Shown one piece after another: positions 34,207 to 42,485 of a DNA stretch of 64,000 nt (positions are counted from its first letter, which is position 1; every line of letters begins with the position of its first letter). A program made the translations under genes and the position numbers. The stretch spans positions 151,772 to 215,771 of the forward strand of contig NZ_JAJAUZ010000006.1 of assembly GCF_020532645.1 (NCBI RefSeq), in the 5' to 3' direction. This DNA comes from Streptomyces bambusae. Lineage in GTDB: Bacteria; Actinomycetota; Actinomycetes; Streptomycetales; Streptomycetaceae. The notes under the pieces are model-generated. The model did not search any database, was not told where the DNA came from, and saw only the letters and a list, made by a program, of their open reading frames with translations.

Positions 34207-36432
34207 ATGTCCACCCGCCGCCACTTCCTCGTCGGTTCGACCGCTGCCCTCGGCCTCGCTGCGCAGCCCGCCGCTCCGGAGGCCCACGCGGCGCCGCCGG
34301 CAGCCCGGACCGCCACGACCTCGGACACGGCGACCCCGAACTTCGTCGTGATCCTCGCCGACGACCTCGGCTACGGCGACCTCGGCGCGTACGGCCAGAA
34401 ACTGATCACCACCCCGCGGATCGACCGGCTCGCCGCCGAGGGCCTGAGGTTCACCGACGCCTACTCGACCGCAGCGGTCTGCGCGCCGTCCCGCTGCTCG
34501 CTGCTGACCGGCCTGCACACCGGCCACTCCGCCGTCCGGGCCAATCCGGGCAGTACGCCCGGCGCGCTGAAGGCCGGTGACACCACCTTCGCCGAAGTGC
34601 TGCGGGCCCGCGGCTACCGGACCGCGCTGATCGGGAAGTGGGGCTTCGGGCCGGAGGAGGCCGACCAGCCCAGCCACCCCAACTCCCGCGGTTTCGAGGA
34701 GTTCTACGGATACATCGACCACGGTCACGCCCACGAGTACTACCCGCAGTACCTGTGGCACAACGGCGTGAAGGAGACGATCGCCGCCAACGCGGGCGGG
34801 GCGAAGGGCGCCTACGCCCCTCATCTGATCGAGCAGCGCGCGCTGGACTTCGTCGCAGAGCACGCCGCCGAGCCCTTCCTGCTCTTCCTCGCCCCGACCG
34901 TGCCGCACGCACCGAGCGACATCCCTGACGTCGGCGCGTACGCGTCCCGCAGCTGGACCGCGCAGAACAAGGGCCACGCCGCCCAGATCACCTCCTTCGA
35001 CACGCTCGTCGGGAACCTCACCGACCGGCTGCGCGCGCTCGGCATCGACGGCAGCACCGTCGTACTCGTCACCAGCGACAACGGTCCGCACGAGGAAGGC
35101 GGCGTCAACCCCGACCTGTTCGACGCGAACGGCCCGCTGCGCGGCTACAAGCGCAACCTCTACGAGGGCGGCATCCGCGTCCCGCTGATCGCCTGGTCCC
35201 CGGGCCGGATCGGCGCCGGCACCACCGACCGTCCCACCTCGCTCACCGATGTGCTCCCCACGTTGGCGGAACTCGGTGGCGCTCCCGCCCCCACGGACAT
35301 CGACGGACTCTCGGCCGCTGCGCTGCTCGCCGGGAGCCCGGACGCCGCACGCCACGACCACCTGTACTGGTATCGGGACGAACGAGGAGTCACCAGCCGT
35401 GCGAACACGCAGGACGGCGGCCGCGCCACCTGGCTCGCCGAGGCCGTGCGCAAGGACGACTGGAAGGCCGTGCGGTTCGCGCCGGTCAGGGACCACGCCC
35501 TGCCCGACGCACAGTGGCAGCTCGAACTGTACGACCTCGCCTCCGACCTCGGTGAGCAGCGCAACGTCGCCGACGCCAACCCGTCCGTGGTGGCCGGCCT
35601 GGTAGCCCTCATGCGTTCGTCGTGGGTGGAAACGTACGTCCGCAGGCCCTTCGGGGCCATGGCGCATGTCCAGGGGCCTGCCGTGCCCGGCCGTGCCTTC
35701 ACGGTGACCGGAACGCTCGGTAACGGCTCGGGCAGGCCGTGGACCCGGGCCCTCCTCACACTGCGCGCTCCGGCGGGCTGGCAGGTCCAGGCCACCACCC
35801 CGGCCGGTCAGGACCTGCTGGCCGCCGGTGCCGCGCTGACCACGACCTGGCGGGTCACCCCGCCCGCGACGGCGGCCCCGGGCACCCGGTGGCCGCTGAC
35901 CGTCGACGGCACCGCGGAGTCGCAGACGGGCCCGCTGCGGTTCTCCGCCACGGAGCCGGTCTCCACCGTGCCGCCGGCGCCCGTCGCGGACGCCTACCTG
36001 AGCGATCTCCCGTGGGTTTCGGCCACCAACGGCTGGGGTCCCGTGGAGATCGACCGGTCCAACGGGCGGAAAGCGGCCGGGGACGGTACGCCGATCTCGT
36101 TCGGCGGAGTGACCTACGCGAAGGGCCTCGGCGTCCACGCACCCTCCGAGATCGTCTACCACCTGGGCGGGACGGCGAACCGCTTCACCGCACGCGTCGG
36201 CATCGACGACTTCTCGACGAACCAGGCCGCCACCGGAGCGACGCGGGCCTCGGTGCGGGGCGATGGCAAGGTCCTGTTCACCAGCGGCAAGCTGACCGGA
36301 GCGAGCGGCCCCGTACAAGTGGACGTCGACGTGCGCGGGGTGCGGATGCTCCACCTGGTCGTCGAGGACGCCAACGCCAATTCGGCCCTCGACCACACCT
36401 CGTGGGCCCTCGCCCGGGTGACCGTGCTCTGA
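34207..36432 (+). CDS. Exported sulfatase with C-terminal NPCBM domain
   Basis: A 741-residue protein with ATG behind GAGGAG. A Tat-like signal (STRRHFLVGSTAALGLAA) is followed by a type I sulfatase domain to about residue 480: NFVVILADDLGYGDLGAYG, AVCAPSRCSLLTG with formylglycine Cys92, YRTALIGKWGFG, and VLVTSDNGPHEEG. A NEW3-like beta domain (FTVTGTLGNGSGRPW) leads to a C-terminal NPCBM carbohydrate-binding module (ISFGGVTYAKGLGVHAPSEI, then FTARVGIDDF). The binding module implies a sulfated polysaccharide substrate. It is transcribed divergently from the first sulfatase and depends on the same FGE. Confidence 0.92.
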   Translation: MSTRRHFLVGSTAALGLAAQPAAPEAHAAPPAARTATTSDTATPNFVVILADDLGYGDLGAYGQKLITTPRIDRLAAEGLRFTDAYSTAAVCAPSRCSLLTGLHTGHSAVRANPGSTPGALKAGDTTFAEVLRARGYRTALIGKWGFGPEEADQPSHPNSRGFEEFYGYIDHGHAHEYYPQYLWHNGVKETIAANAGGAKGAYAPHLIEQRALDFVAEHAAEPFLLFLAPTVPHAPSDIPDVGAYASRSWTAQNKGHAAQITSFDTLVGNLTDRLRALGIDGSTVVLVTSDNGPHEEGGVNPDLFDANGPLRGYKRNLYEGGIRVPLIAWSPGRIGAGTTDRPTSLTDVLPTLAELGGAPAPTDIDGLSAAALLAGSPDAARHDHLYWYRDERGVTSRANTQDGGRATWLAEAVRKDDWKAVRFAPVRDHALPDAQWQLELYDLASDLGEQRNVADANPSVVAGLVALMRSSWVETYVRRPFGAMAHVQGPAVPGRAFTVTGTLGNGSGRPWTRALLTLRAPAGWQVQATTPAGQDLLAAGAALTTTWRVTPPATAAPGTRWPLTVDGTAESQTGPLRFSATEPVSTVPPAPVADAYLSDLPWVSATNGWGPVEIDRSNGRKAAGDGTPISFGGVTYAKGLGVHAPSEIVYHLGGTANRFTARVGIDDFSTNQAATGATRASVRGDGKVLFTSGKLTGASGPVQVDVDVRGVRMLHLVVEDANANSALDHTSWALARVTVL

Positions 36433-36460
36433 GCCGGAGCGCCGGTGGCGCAGCCGACGC

Positions 36461-36501
36461 GGCCGGCGGTTCCGCATCGAGTACGAGCGGATCCGCCGGC
36501 C
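36461..36501. terminator. Bidirectional terminator hairpin
   Basis: GGCCGGCGG-T-TCCGC (36461-36475) pairs with GCGGA-T-CCGCCGGCC (36487-36501), with a single T-T mismatch and an 11-base loop. It lies between the convergent sulfatase (ends 36432) and the small membrane protein (ends 36526), suiting both. Confidence 0.75.
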
Positions 36502-36525
36502 GTGTGCTCGACGCGCGGACCCGGC

Positions 36526-36738
36526 TCACGCGCCTGCGATCCGTGCCGCGAAGAACGCGGCGATCATGGCCGCACCGATGGCGATCAGGACCAGAAAGGC
36601 CCGGGGGTGTTCCCAGACGCCCCCGTCGGGACGTTCCGGATGCGCCGACGAGATGGAGCCCTCGGCCGGCGGAGTCTCTTCCGGCGTCGGCCCTGCCGGT
36701 GGAGTGCGGGGGGTGGGAGGTGTGCCCGGAGTGTTCAT
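36526..36738 (-). CDS. Small Pro-rich single-span membrane protein
   Basis: A 70-residue protein; ATG at 36738 behind GAGGAGG. A Pro/Thr-rich soluble N-terminus (TPGTPPTPRTPPAG) is followed by VWEHPRAFLVLIAIGAAMIA, a single C-terminal transmembrane helix. Such small proteins are common in actinomycetes and have no assigned role. It lies 22 bp downstream of the DUF4383 gene and is probably co-transcribed. Confidence 0.75.
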   Translation of the reverse strand: MNTPGTPPTPRTPPAGPTPEETPPAEGSISSAHPERPDGGVWEHPRAFLVLIAIGAAMIAAFFAARIAGA

Positions 36739-36760
36739 GATTCCTCCTCGTACGGGCTGA

Positions 36761-37321
36761 CTATGCCTTCGGCAGCACGGCACCGCCGGCGGGCGCGGCC
36801 ACGGCGGATCCCGCCGTGGTGATCGCCGGGCGGGCCTGCGCGCTCGCGTCCCGGCCCGCCTGCTCGGGGTGGCGCCGCTGCCAGTACGGGTTGTCATGGG
36901 GGAGGCCGCCGCTGACGCGTCCGTACATCCCGAACGTCATGATCAGCAGGCCCATCAGGAAACTGAAGAAGACGTTGGACAGGGCGAAGTCGAGCACGTT
37001 CCCGCGGCGCCCGATGAGGAAGAGGTGCACGAAGCCGCTCAGGACGAACAGGACGCCGACGGCGATGTTCACCGTCGAGGCCACGTTCCCGCCGATCACG
37101 GCGGCCACGATCAGGAGCAGCCCGACGGCGACGGAGACACTGCTGAGCAGTCCGTTCGTGGACAGGCCCGCAATCTCCCGCCCGTCGGTGTCGAACGCGG
37201 AGAGGCTGTCGGCGAAGCCGAGGCAGCCGAACACGAGGAGCAGCAGCCCGCACAGGGCGGCCCCGTACCGGTAGACGCGGTTCAGAGGGTGGTCCACGGG
37301 CAGCTCGTCACGAAGTCGCAC
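36761..37321 (-). CDS. DUF4383 membrane protein
   Basis: A 186-residue membrane protein; GTG at 37321 with CAGGAGGAACC upstream. Four hydrophobic helices are visible: ALCGLLLLVFGCLGFADSL, LLSSVSVAVGLLLIVAAVIG, VNIAVGVLFVLSGFVHLFLI and VFFSFLMGLLIMTFGMYGRV. The pattern matches DUF4383. A short His/Arg/Ala-rich tail ends the protein. Members are often linked to general stress in actinobacteria, but that is only family association. Confidence 0.82.
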   Translation of the reverse strand: MRLRDELPVDHPLNRVYRYGAALCGLLLLVFGCLGFADSLSAFDTDGREIAGLSTNGLLSSVSVAVGLLLIVAAVIGGNVASTVNIAVGVLFVLSGFVHLFLIGRRGNVLDFALSNVFFSFLMGLLIMTFGMYGRVSGGLPHDNPYWQRRHPEQAGRDASAQARPAITTAGSAVAAPAGGAVLPKA

Positions 37322-37500
37322 GGTTCCTCCTGGAGGATACGGTGTCCGATGCCCCGAGAGCTCCACCATGGACCGCGGCTGCGCGGAGCGAAACTTGCGC
37401 TGTTTGTGCATCGAATGACGCGTCACCCGCGAGCCTCCGCCGCCGGTCTGCGGCGAGCCCGCGGGCAGGACGTGACCCCGGGCGCTCGCTCCACCGCGGG

Positions 37501-38136
37501 TCAGCGGGGTGTCGTCGGCTCTGCCCCGCCCATCGACATCAGGCCGCGCAGCCCGTCCCTGAGCATGCCGGGGTCGACCCCGCCGAACAGGGCCTGCTGG
37601 GCGACGTAGCCCTGGGCCGACGCGATCAGGGTCCGTGCGACGTGTTCGGCGGGGACGTCGGCGGGGAGCATGCCCGCCTCTCGGTAGGCAGCCACGAGCC
37701 CCACCCACAGCCCGCTGATCTCTTCGTAGCCCCGGCGCAGCAGTGCGGCGAGCTCCTCGTTGCGGAGGGTCTCGGTCCAGACCTGGAGCATGAGGCGGGG
37801 GAAGTCGCGCGGCCCGGCGGCCGGGTCCCCGGCGCGCGTCTCCAGGATCGTGCCGAGGACCTCGGCGAGCAGGAGGTCGGGGGTCGGCAGCGGACTCTGC
37901 TGCGCCGCCGTCTCGAACGCGCCGCGGATCGAGGTGAACGTCTCCTCGGCGATGGCGGCGATCAGCTCTTCCTTGCTGCGGAAGTAGCGGTAGACGGCCC
38001 CGGCGGACAGGTCCGCTTCCTTCAGCACGTCCTGCATGGAGGTGGCGTGGAAGCCGTTGCGCGTGAAGCAGCGGGTGGCGCCGTCGAGGATCTGGCGGCG
38101 GCGGGCGTCGAGGTGTGCCTGGGATACACGAGCCAT
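37501..38136 (-). CDS. TetR-family repressor
   Basis: A 211-residue regulator. ATG 38136 begins ARVSQAHLDARRRQILDGA, the first helix of a TetR DNA-binding domain, followed by the helix-turn-helix ATSMQDVLKEADLSAGAVYR and YFRSKEELIAAI. The C-terminal ligand-binding domain is unremarkable. It diverges from the membrane-protein gene at 38242. The 105-bp spacer has two copies of a CGTAAAACGAAC element, so it probably represses itself and its neighbour. Confidence 0.9.
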   Translation of the reverse strand: MARVSQAHLDARRRQILDGATRCFTRNGFHATSMQDVLKEADLSAGAVYRYFRSKEELIAAIAEETFTSIRGAFETAAQQSPLPTPDLLLAEVLGTILETRAGDPAAGPRDFPRLMLQVWTETLRNEELAALLRRGYEEISGLWVGLVAAYREAGMLPADVPAEHVARTLIASAQGYVAQQALFGGVDPGMLRDGLRGLMSMGGAEPTTPR

Positions 38137-38144
38137 GGGCCCAC

Positions 38145-38227
38145 CGTAAAACGAACATTCATTCTTGACAAGGTGGCAGGGGCGGCGCACAGTGGGTCCA
38201 CGTCGTAAAACGAACGATCCTTCTCTT
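38145..38227. promoter_or_regulatory. Two TetR-type operator repeats in divergent promoter
   Basis: CGTAAAACGAACATTCATTCTT (38145-38166) recurs as CGTAAAACGAACGATCCTTC at 38204 onward, 59 bp apart, between the TetR gene and its divergent neighbour. Each carries GAAC/TTC half-sites. TTGACA at 38164-38169 overlaps the first copy and could be a -35 element for the rightward gene. Confidence 0.65.
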
Positions 38228-38241
38228 TAGGGGAGCCTGCC

Positions 38242-39306
38242 ATGACACCCGGACCGACCCCGGCGCCGACGCCTCCGCCCGCACCGGCGCCCGCAGCGCC
38301 GTCCGTGCCGACCCCCTCCGCCCCCCACTCCCCGGTCTCCGAGCGCCGCCGCATGCTCGCCGTGACGGTGATGGTCCCGCTCCTCGCCGCGCTGGCCCTG
38401 TGGGCCTTCGCCTGGCCCGCCGCCCGGATGGCGCCCCGCGACCTTCCCCTCGGCATCGCGGGACCGGCTGCCGCGGCCGCTCCGCTGGAGCAGCGGCTTG
38501 CCTCCCACCCGGGGGCGTTCGAGATCCACCGCTACGCCGACGAGGCCGCCGCCCGCAGCGCCGTCGAGCATCGCGAGGTCTACGGGGCGGTCGTCGTCAC
38601 CCCGCAGGGCCCTCGTCTCCTGACCGCCTCCGCGGCGAGCCCCGTTGTCGCGCAGTTGCTCGCCCAGGCCGTCACCGCACAGGCGCCCGCAGGGGCGGTC
38701 GTGCCCGTCACGGACGTGGTCCCCGCGCCCGCCGCCGACGCCCGGGGGACCGGGTTCGGCGCGAGCGTCCTGCCCCTCGCCCTGGCCGGGGTCGCCGCCG
38801 GCGCCCTCGTCTCCCTCGCGGGACTGCGTGGCCGCCGCGCCGTCACGGCCGTACTCGGCGCCTCCGCCCTCGTCGGCCTGACCGGGGCCGCGCTCGCCCA
38901 CAGCTGGCTCGGCGTGCTCACCGGCAACTGGTGGGCCGAGGCCGGCGTCCTCGCCCTGACCGTCGCCGCCATCGCCGGCGGCATCGCCGGGCTCCACGCG
39001 CTCCTCGGCAAGCCCGGCATCGGGCTCGGCGCGTTCCTCGTCGTCCTCCTCGGCAACCCGTTCTCCGGTGCCGGGGGCGCGCCGCAGCTGCTGCCCGAGC
39101 CGGCCGGACTGCTGGGCCAGTGGCTGCCGCCCGGCGCGGGCAGCGCCCTTCTCCGCTCGGTCGCCTACTTCGACGGCGCGGGCGCGGCCGGATCGGCTCT
39201 GGTGCTGTCCCTCTGGGCCGTACTCGGCCTCGCGGCCGTCGCGCTGGCCGCCCGCGGGGACGGCGTACGGGCGGCGCGAGCGGACCGGTCGGCGAAGGCG
39301 CTCTGA
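38242..39306 (+). CDS. Membrane protein, ABC-2/YhgE-like, under TetR control
   Basis: A 354-residue membrane protein, ATG behind AGGGGAG. After a Pro/Ala-rich N-terminus comes a first helix (MLAVTVMVPLLAALALWAFA), then an extracytoplasmic domain of about 110 residues (DLPLGIAGPAAAAAPLEQRL, then VEHREVYGAVVV). Five more helices follow from about residue 175, with LLGNPFSGAGGAPQLLPEPA in the last loop. This resembles the permease-like YhgE/Pip-DUF3533 group. It may be an efflux or envelope protein; its substrate is unknown. The adjacent TetR gene suggests induction by a small molecule. Confidence 0.75.
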   Translation: MTPGPTPAPTPPPAPAPAAPSVPTPSAPHSPVSERRRMLAVTVMVPLLAALALWAFAWPAARMAPRDLPLGIAGPAAAAAPLEQRLASHPGAFEIHRYADEAAARSAVEHREVYGAVVVTPQGPRLLTASAASPVVAQLLAQAVTAQAPAGAVVPVTDVVPAPAADARGTGFGASVLPLALAGVAAGALVSLAGLRGRRAVTAVLGASALVGLTGAALAHSWLGVLTGNWWAEAGVLALTVAAIAGGIAGLHALLGKPGIGLGAFLVVLLGNPFSGAGGAPQLLPEPAGLLGQWLPPGAGSALLRSVAYFDGAGAAGSALVLSLWAVLGLAAVALAARGDGVRAARADRSAKAL

Positions 39307-39374
39307 GGACGCTCGCACCACCCCGGACGTGGGCGGAGCCCTGGCGAAGGGCCATGTCGCTCACGTCCGGGCCC

Positions 39375-40067
39375 TCATCCGGCGCCGGTCCGGGGCTCGC
39401 GCTCCGGCCGTCGCCGCCCTGCCGCGCGGCGGACGGCTGCACCCCACCGGTGCCACCAGTGGCGGCGGCGGGGATGGACGGCCCGGCTCATGCGGCGCCC
39501 GAGGAAGAGGTAGCCCAGCAGCGCGCCGGCCGTGTTGAGGAGGGCGTCGTCGACGTCGAAGGCGCGCCCGGTGACCAGGGCGCCCTGGATCAGCTCGACG
39601 AGGACCATCACCACGGCGGTGGGCACGGCGACCCGCAGCACGCCCCGGGTCTGGGGTACGAGGACGGGCAGCAGGATCCCGAACGGGACGCCCAGCAGCA
39701 GGTTCCCGCCGAGCTGTTTCGCCGCGGAGCCGGCGGACGCGTCCTCCAGGTAGGCCCTGATCGAGTTGCCCGGATGTACGTTGCTGCGCACCAGGTCTGC
39801 CGAGGCCTGGGACGGCTCCAGCGTGAGGCGTGCCAGGACGACGCTGAACAGGACGAGCCCCACCAGGCTCGCCAGCATCGCGAGCGCGCGCACCGCGGGG
39901 TGTGCGCGGTGGTCGGGCGGCCCGGGGGAAGCGGGTGCGGCGGGTGCGGCGGGCGCATCGGGAGGAGCGGTGGGAATCGGGGGAGCTGCGGGAACCGGCG
40001 GAGCCGGCGGAATCGGGGGAACTGATGATCCTGGGGTGGTGTGCCTCTTCTTTCTCCTCTTGAACAA
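39375..40067 (-). CDS. VanZ-family membrane protein
   Basis: A 230-residue protein. No ATG fits; TTG at 40067 is chosen because GAGGAG lies seven bases upstream. A basic N-terminus (LFKRRKKRH) and a Pro/Ala-rich cytoplasmic stretch precede four helices with the VanZ signature: LGGNLLLGVPFGILLPVL, VVMVLVELIQGALV and FDVDDALLNTAGALLGYLFL. VanZ proteins occur in glycopeptide-resistance operons and widely elsewhere without a known biochemical role. No other van genes are present here. Confidence 0.85.
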   Translation of the reverse strand: MFKRRKKRHTTPGSSVPPIPPAPPVPAAPPIPTAPPDAPAAPAAPASPGPPDHRAHPAVRALAMLASLVGLVLFSVVLARLTLEPSQASADLVRSNVHPGNSIRAYLEDASAGSAAKQLGGNLLLGVPFGILLPVLVPQTRGVLRVAVPTAVVMVLVELIQGALVTGRAFDVDDALLNTAGALLGYLFLGRRMSRAVHPRRRHWWHRWGAAVRRAAGRRRPEREPRTGAG

Positions 40068-40105
40068 GGGTCTCTCCTCGGGGTCTGCCGGCACGGCACG
40101 ATGCG

Positions 40106-40507
40106 CTACTCCGCTCCTCCCGCGACCGCGACGACGGCCGCGAGGGTGAAGGAGTGTCCGGCGGGGTCGGTGAAGAGGCGCGCCGTGTGTGCGCCCGGTT
40201 CGCTGTCGGAGGCGACCGGACGGGCCCCCAGTGACACCGCCTCCCGCTCTGCTTCGTCGAGGTCGTCGGGGGCGACGAAGATCCGCAGGTGGGCCTGCTG
40301 TGAGTCTTCGGGGCGCGGCCAGCTCGGCGGTGCGTGGCCGTGGTCGCGGCGGACGGCGAGCTGCACGCCGTCGGCCGTCACGACCTCGACCAGGTCGGGT
40401 TCCCGTCCGGCGCACGTCTCGGCGCCGAGCAGGCGGGCGTAGAACCGGGCCAGGGCCTCGGGTTCTGCGCAGTCCAGTACGAGCACGCTCGTCTTCCTGA
40501 CGGTCAT
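40106..40507 (-). CDS. VOC-family (glyoxalase-like) protein
   Basis: A 133-residue vicinal-oxygen-chelate fold protein, ATG 40507. KTSVLVLDCAEPEALARFYA opens the first beta-alpha-beta unit, LVEVVTADGVQLAVRRD and HLRIFVAPDDLDEAEREAV the second, ending LFTDPAGHSFTL. Metal-ligand positions are partly occupied (Asp and His), so it may be a binding protein or a resistance-like enzyme. It is not coupled to its neighbours; the chitinase promoter lies just behind its start. Confidence 0.85.
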   Translation of the reverse strand: MTVRKTSVLVLDCAEPEALARFYARLLGAETCAGREPDLVEVVTADGVQLAVRRDHGHAPPSWPRPEDSQQAHLRIFVAPDDLDEAEREAVSLGARPVASDSEPGAHTARLFTDPAGHSFTLAAVVAVAGGAE

Positions 40508-40576
40508 GGGCCGCGCATGCCCTGGCGTGCGGACCTCATGCGCCTTGTCGGGCAAGCCAGTTGAACCCATCGCATC

Positions 40577-40592
40577 TTTGGTCCAGACCTAT
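40577..40592 (+). promoter_or_regulatory. DasR-type operator (dre) of the chitinase gene
   Basis: TTTGGTCCAGACCTAT contains TGGTCCAGACCT at 40579-40590, a close match to the DasR site ACTGGTCTAGACCAGT and to the 12-bp repeat of Streptomyces chitinase promoters. It abuts the -35 element at 40592, so DasR bound here would block transcription until (GlcNAc-derived) inducer is present. Confidence 0.8.
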
Positions 40593-40621
40593 TGACCGGC
40601 TCTCCGGTCCGCTCCTACGAT
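40592..40621 (+). promoter_or_regulatory. Chitinase promoter
   Basis: TTGACC (40592-40597) and TACGAT (40616-40621) are separated by 18 bp, a good match to vegetative-type -35/-10 boxes, immediately downstream of the DasR-type site and about 100 bp before the chitinase start. Confidence 0.7.
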
Positions 40622-40724
40622 CCGGACCGGCACAGCCCCGCATGTCCCCACTCGTGCAGAGCCGGGCGTCACGCCTCCCACAGGCCTGTCATGGCCATGG
40701 CGTTCGGCGGGAAGGGAGCTCCGC

Positions 40725-42431
40725 ATGTTCCGTCGAAGGCCACGTCCCCCGGTTCCGCCCTCCGGGGGCCCCGGACCCACCGCGAGCGCGCCGGCCACCC
40801 TGAGGCGTGCGCTCGCGGGCATGAGTGCCGTCGCGGTCGTCGCCGCCGGCATGGCCGTGGCCGGTTCGGTCACGGCCGGAGCCGCCACCACGGCGGACGC
40901 GGATGCCAACCTGGTCGCCAACCCCGGGTTCGAGAACGGCCTGTCCGGCTGGACCTGCGCCGCGGGCTCCGGCACGGCCGTCGGCAGCCCGGTCCGTTCC
41001 GGCAGTGCCGCGCTCAAGGCCACGCCGACCGGCCAGGACAACGCCCGGTGCTCCCAGACGATCAGCGTCCGGCCGGACTCCGCGTACACCCTGAGCGCCC
41101 ATGTCCAGGGCAGCTACGTCCACCTCGGGGCCACCGGGACCGGACTCACCGGCACCACGTCCACGTGGACACCGAGCAGCCCGTCGTACGGCCCGCTCAC
41201 CATCGGCTTCACCACCGGGCCGAGCACCACGTCCGTCACCGTCTACCTGCACGGCTGGTACGGCCAGCCCGCGTACCACGCCGACGACGTGTCGCTCACG
41301 GGACCCGGCACGCCGCCGCCCACGAGCCCGCCGCCCACGAGCCCGCCCCCGACCACAGCGCCTCCGACGTCGCCGCCGCCCACCACCGCGCCCCCGACGA
41401 GCCAGCCCCCGACCACCACGCCGCCGACCACCACGCCGCCGACCACCGCGCCCCCGACCACCACGCCGCCGGGCGAGACCTGCCCCACCAAGCCGAAGCC
41501 GTCGGGCAAGGTCCTGCAGGGGTACTGGGAGAACTGGGACGGCGCAGCGAACGGCGTCCACCCCGGCATGGGATGGATCCCCATCACGGACAGCCGGATC
41601 GCCGCCCACGGCTACAACGTCATCAACGCGGCCTTCCCGGTGATCCTCTCCGACGGCACCGTCCTGTGGCAGGACGGCATGGACGCCACCGTCAAGGTGG
41701 CCACCCCCGCCGAGATGTGCCGGGCCAAGGCGGCCGGAGCGACGATCCTGATGTCGATCGGCGGCGCCACCGCCGGCATCGACCTCAGCTCCAGCGCCGT
41801 GGCCGACCGGTTCGTGGCCACCGTCGTCCCGATCCTCAAGAAGTACAACTTCGACGGGATCGACATCGACATCGAGACCGGCCTCACCGGCAGCGGCAAC
41901 ATCAACACGCTGTCCCCCTCCCAGGCCAACCTCATCCGCATCATCGACGGGGTGCTGGCCCAGATGCCCGCGGGCTTCGGCCTGACCATGGCCCCCGAGA
42001 CCGCGTACGTCACCGGAGGAAGCGTCACCTACGGTTCGATCTGGGGCTCCTACCTGCCGATCATCAAGAAGTACGCCGACAACGGCCGCCTGTGGTGGCT
42101 GAACATGCAGTACTACAACGGCAGCATGTACGGCTGCTCCGGCGACTCGTACCAGGCCGGTACCGTGCAGGGCTTCACCGCCCAGACCACCTGCCTCAAC
42201 AACGGCCTCGTCATCCAGGGCACCACCGTCAAGGTGCCGTACGACAAGCAGGTCCCCGGCCTCCCGGCCCAGCCCGGCGCCGGCGGCGGCCACATGACGC
42301 CCGGCCTGGTCGGCCAGTCGTGGAACGCCTTCGGCGGCTCCCTCAAGGGCCTCATGACCTGGTCGATCAACTGGGACGGCTCGAAGGGCTGGAGCTTCGG
42401 CGACAACGTCAGGTCCCTCCAGGGCCGCTGA
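40725..42431 (+). CDS. Secreted GH18 chitinase with N-terminal carbohydrate-binding module
   Basis: A 568-residue chitinase, ATG behind GGGAAGGGAG. A long Arg/Pro n-region leads to a signal peptide ending near AGAATTADA (about residue 60). Residues about 65-195 form a beta-sandwich binding module (NLVANPGFENGLSGWTCAAG, then YHADDVSL). A Pro/Thr-rich linker (about 195-245) precedes the GH18 domain starting GKVLQGYWENWDG. The catalytic motif is FDGIDIDIE with acid Glu384; LMSIGG and MTWSINWD match substrate-binding strands. It hydrolyses chitin outside the cell. The DasR-type operator and promoter upstream imply induction by chitin-derived sugars. Confidence 0.95.
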   Translation: MFRRRPRPPVPPSGGPGPTASAPATLRRALAGMSAVAVVAAGMAVAGSVTAGAATTADADANLVANPGFENGLSGWTCAAGSGTAVGSPVRSGSAALKATPTGQDNARCSQTISVRPDSAYTLSAHVQGSYVHLGATGTGLTGTTSTWTPSSPSYGPLTIGFTTGPSTTSVTVYLHGWYGQPAYHADDVSLTGPGTPPPTSPPPTSPPPTTAPPTSPPPTTAPPTSQPPTTTPPTTTPPTTAPPTTTPPGETCPTKPKPSGKVLQGYWENWDGAANGVHPGMGWIPITDSRIAAHGYNVINAAFPVILSDGTVLWQDGMDATVKVATPAEMCRAKAAGATILMSIGGATAGIDLSSSAVADRFVATVVPILKKYNFDGIDIDIETGLTGSGNINTLSPSQANLIRIIDGVLAQMPAGFGLTMAPETAYVTGGSVTYGSIWGSYLPIIKKYADNGRLWWLNMQYYNGSMYGCSGDSYQAGTVQGFTAQTTCLNNGLVIQGTTVKVPYDKQVPGLPAQPGAGGGHMTPGLVGQSWNAFGGSLKGLMTWSINWDGSKGWSFGDNVRSLQGR

Positions 42432-42485
42432 CCGGGTCGCACAGCCGCGACAGCCGGCGCCCCGCACGTCCCGGCCGCGGCCCGC

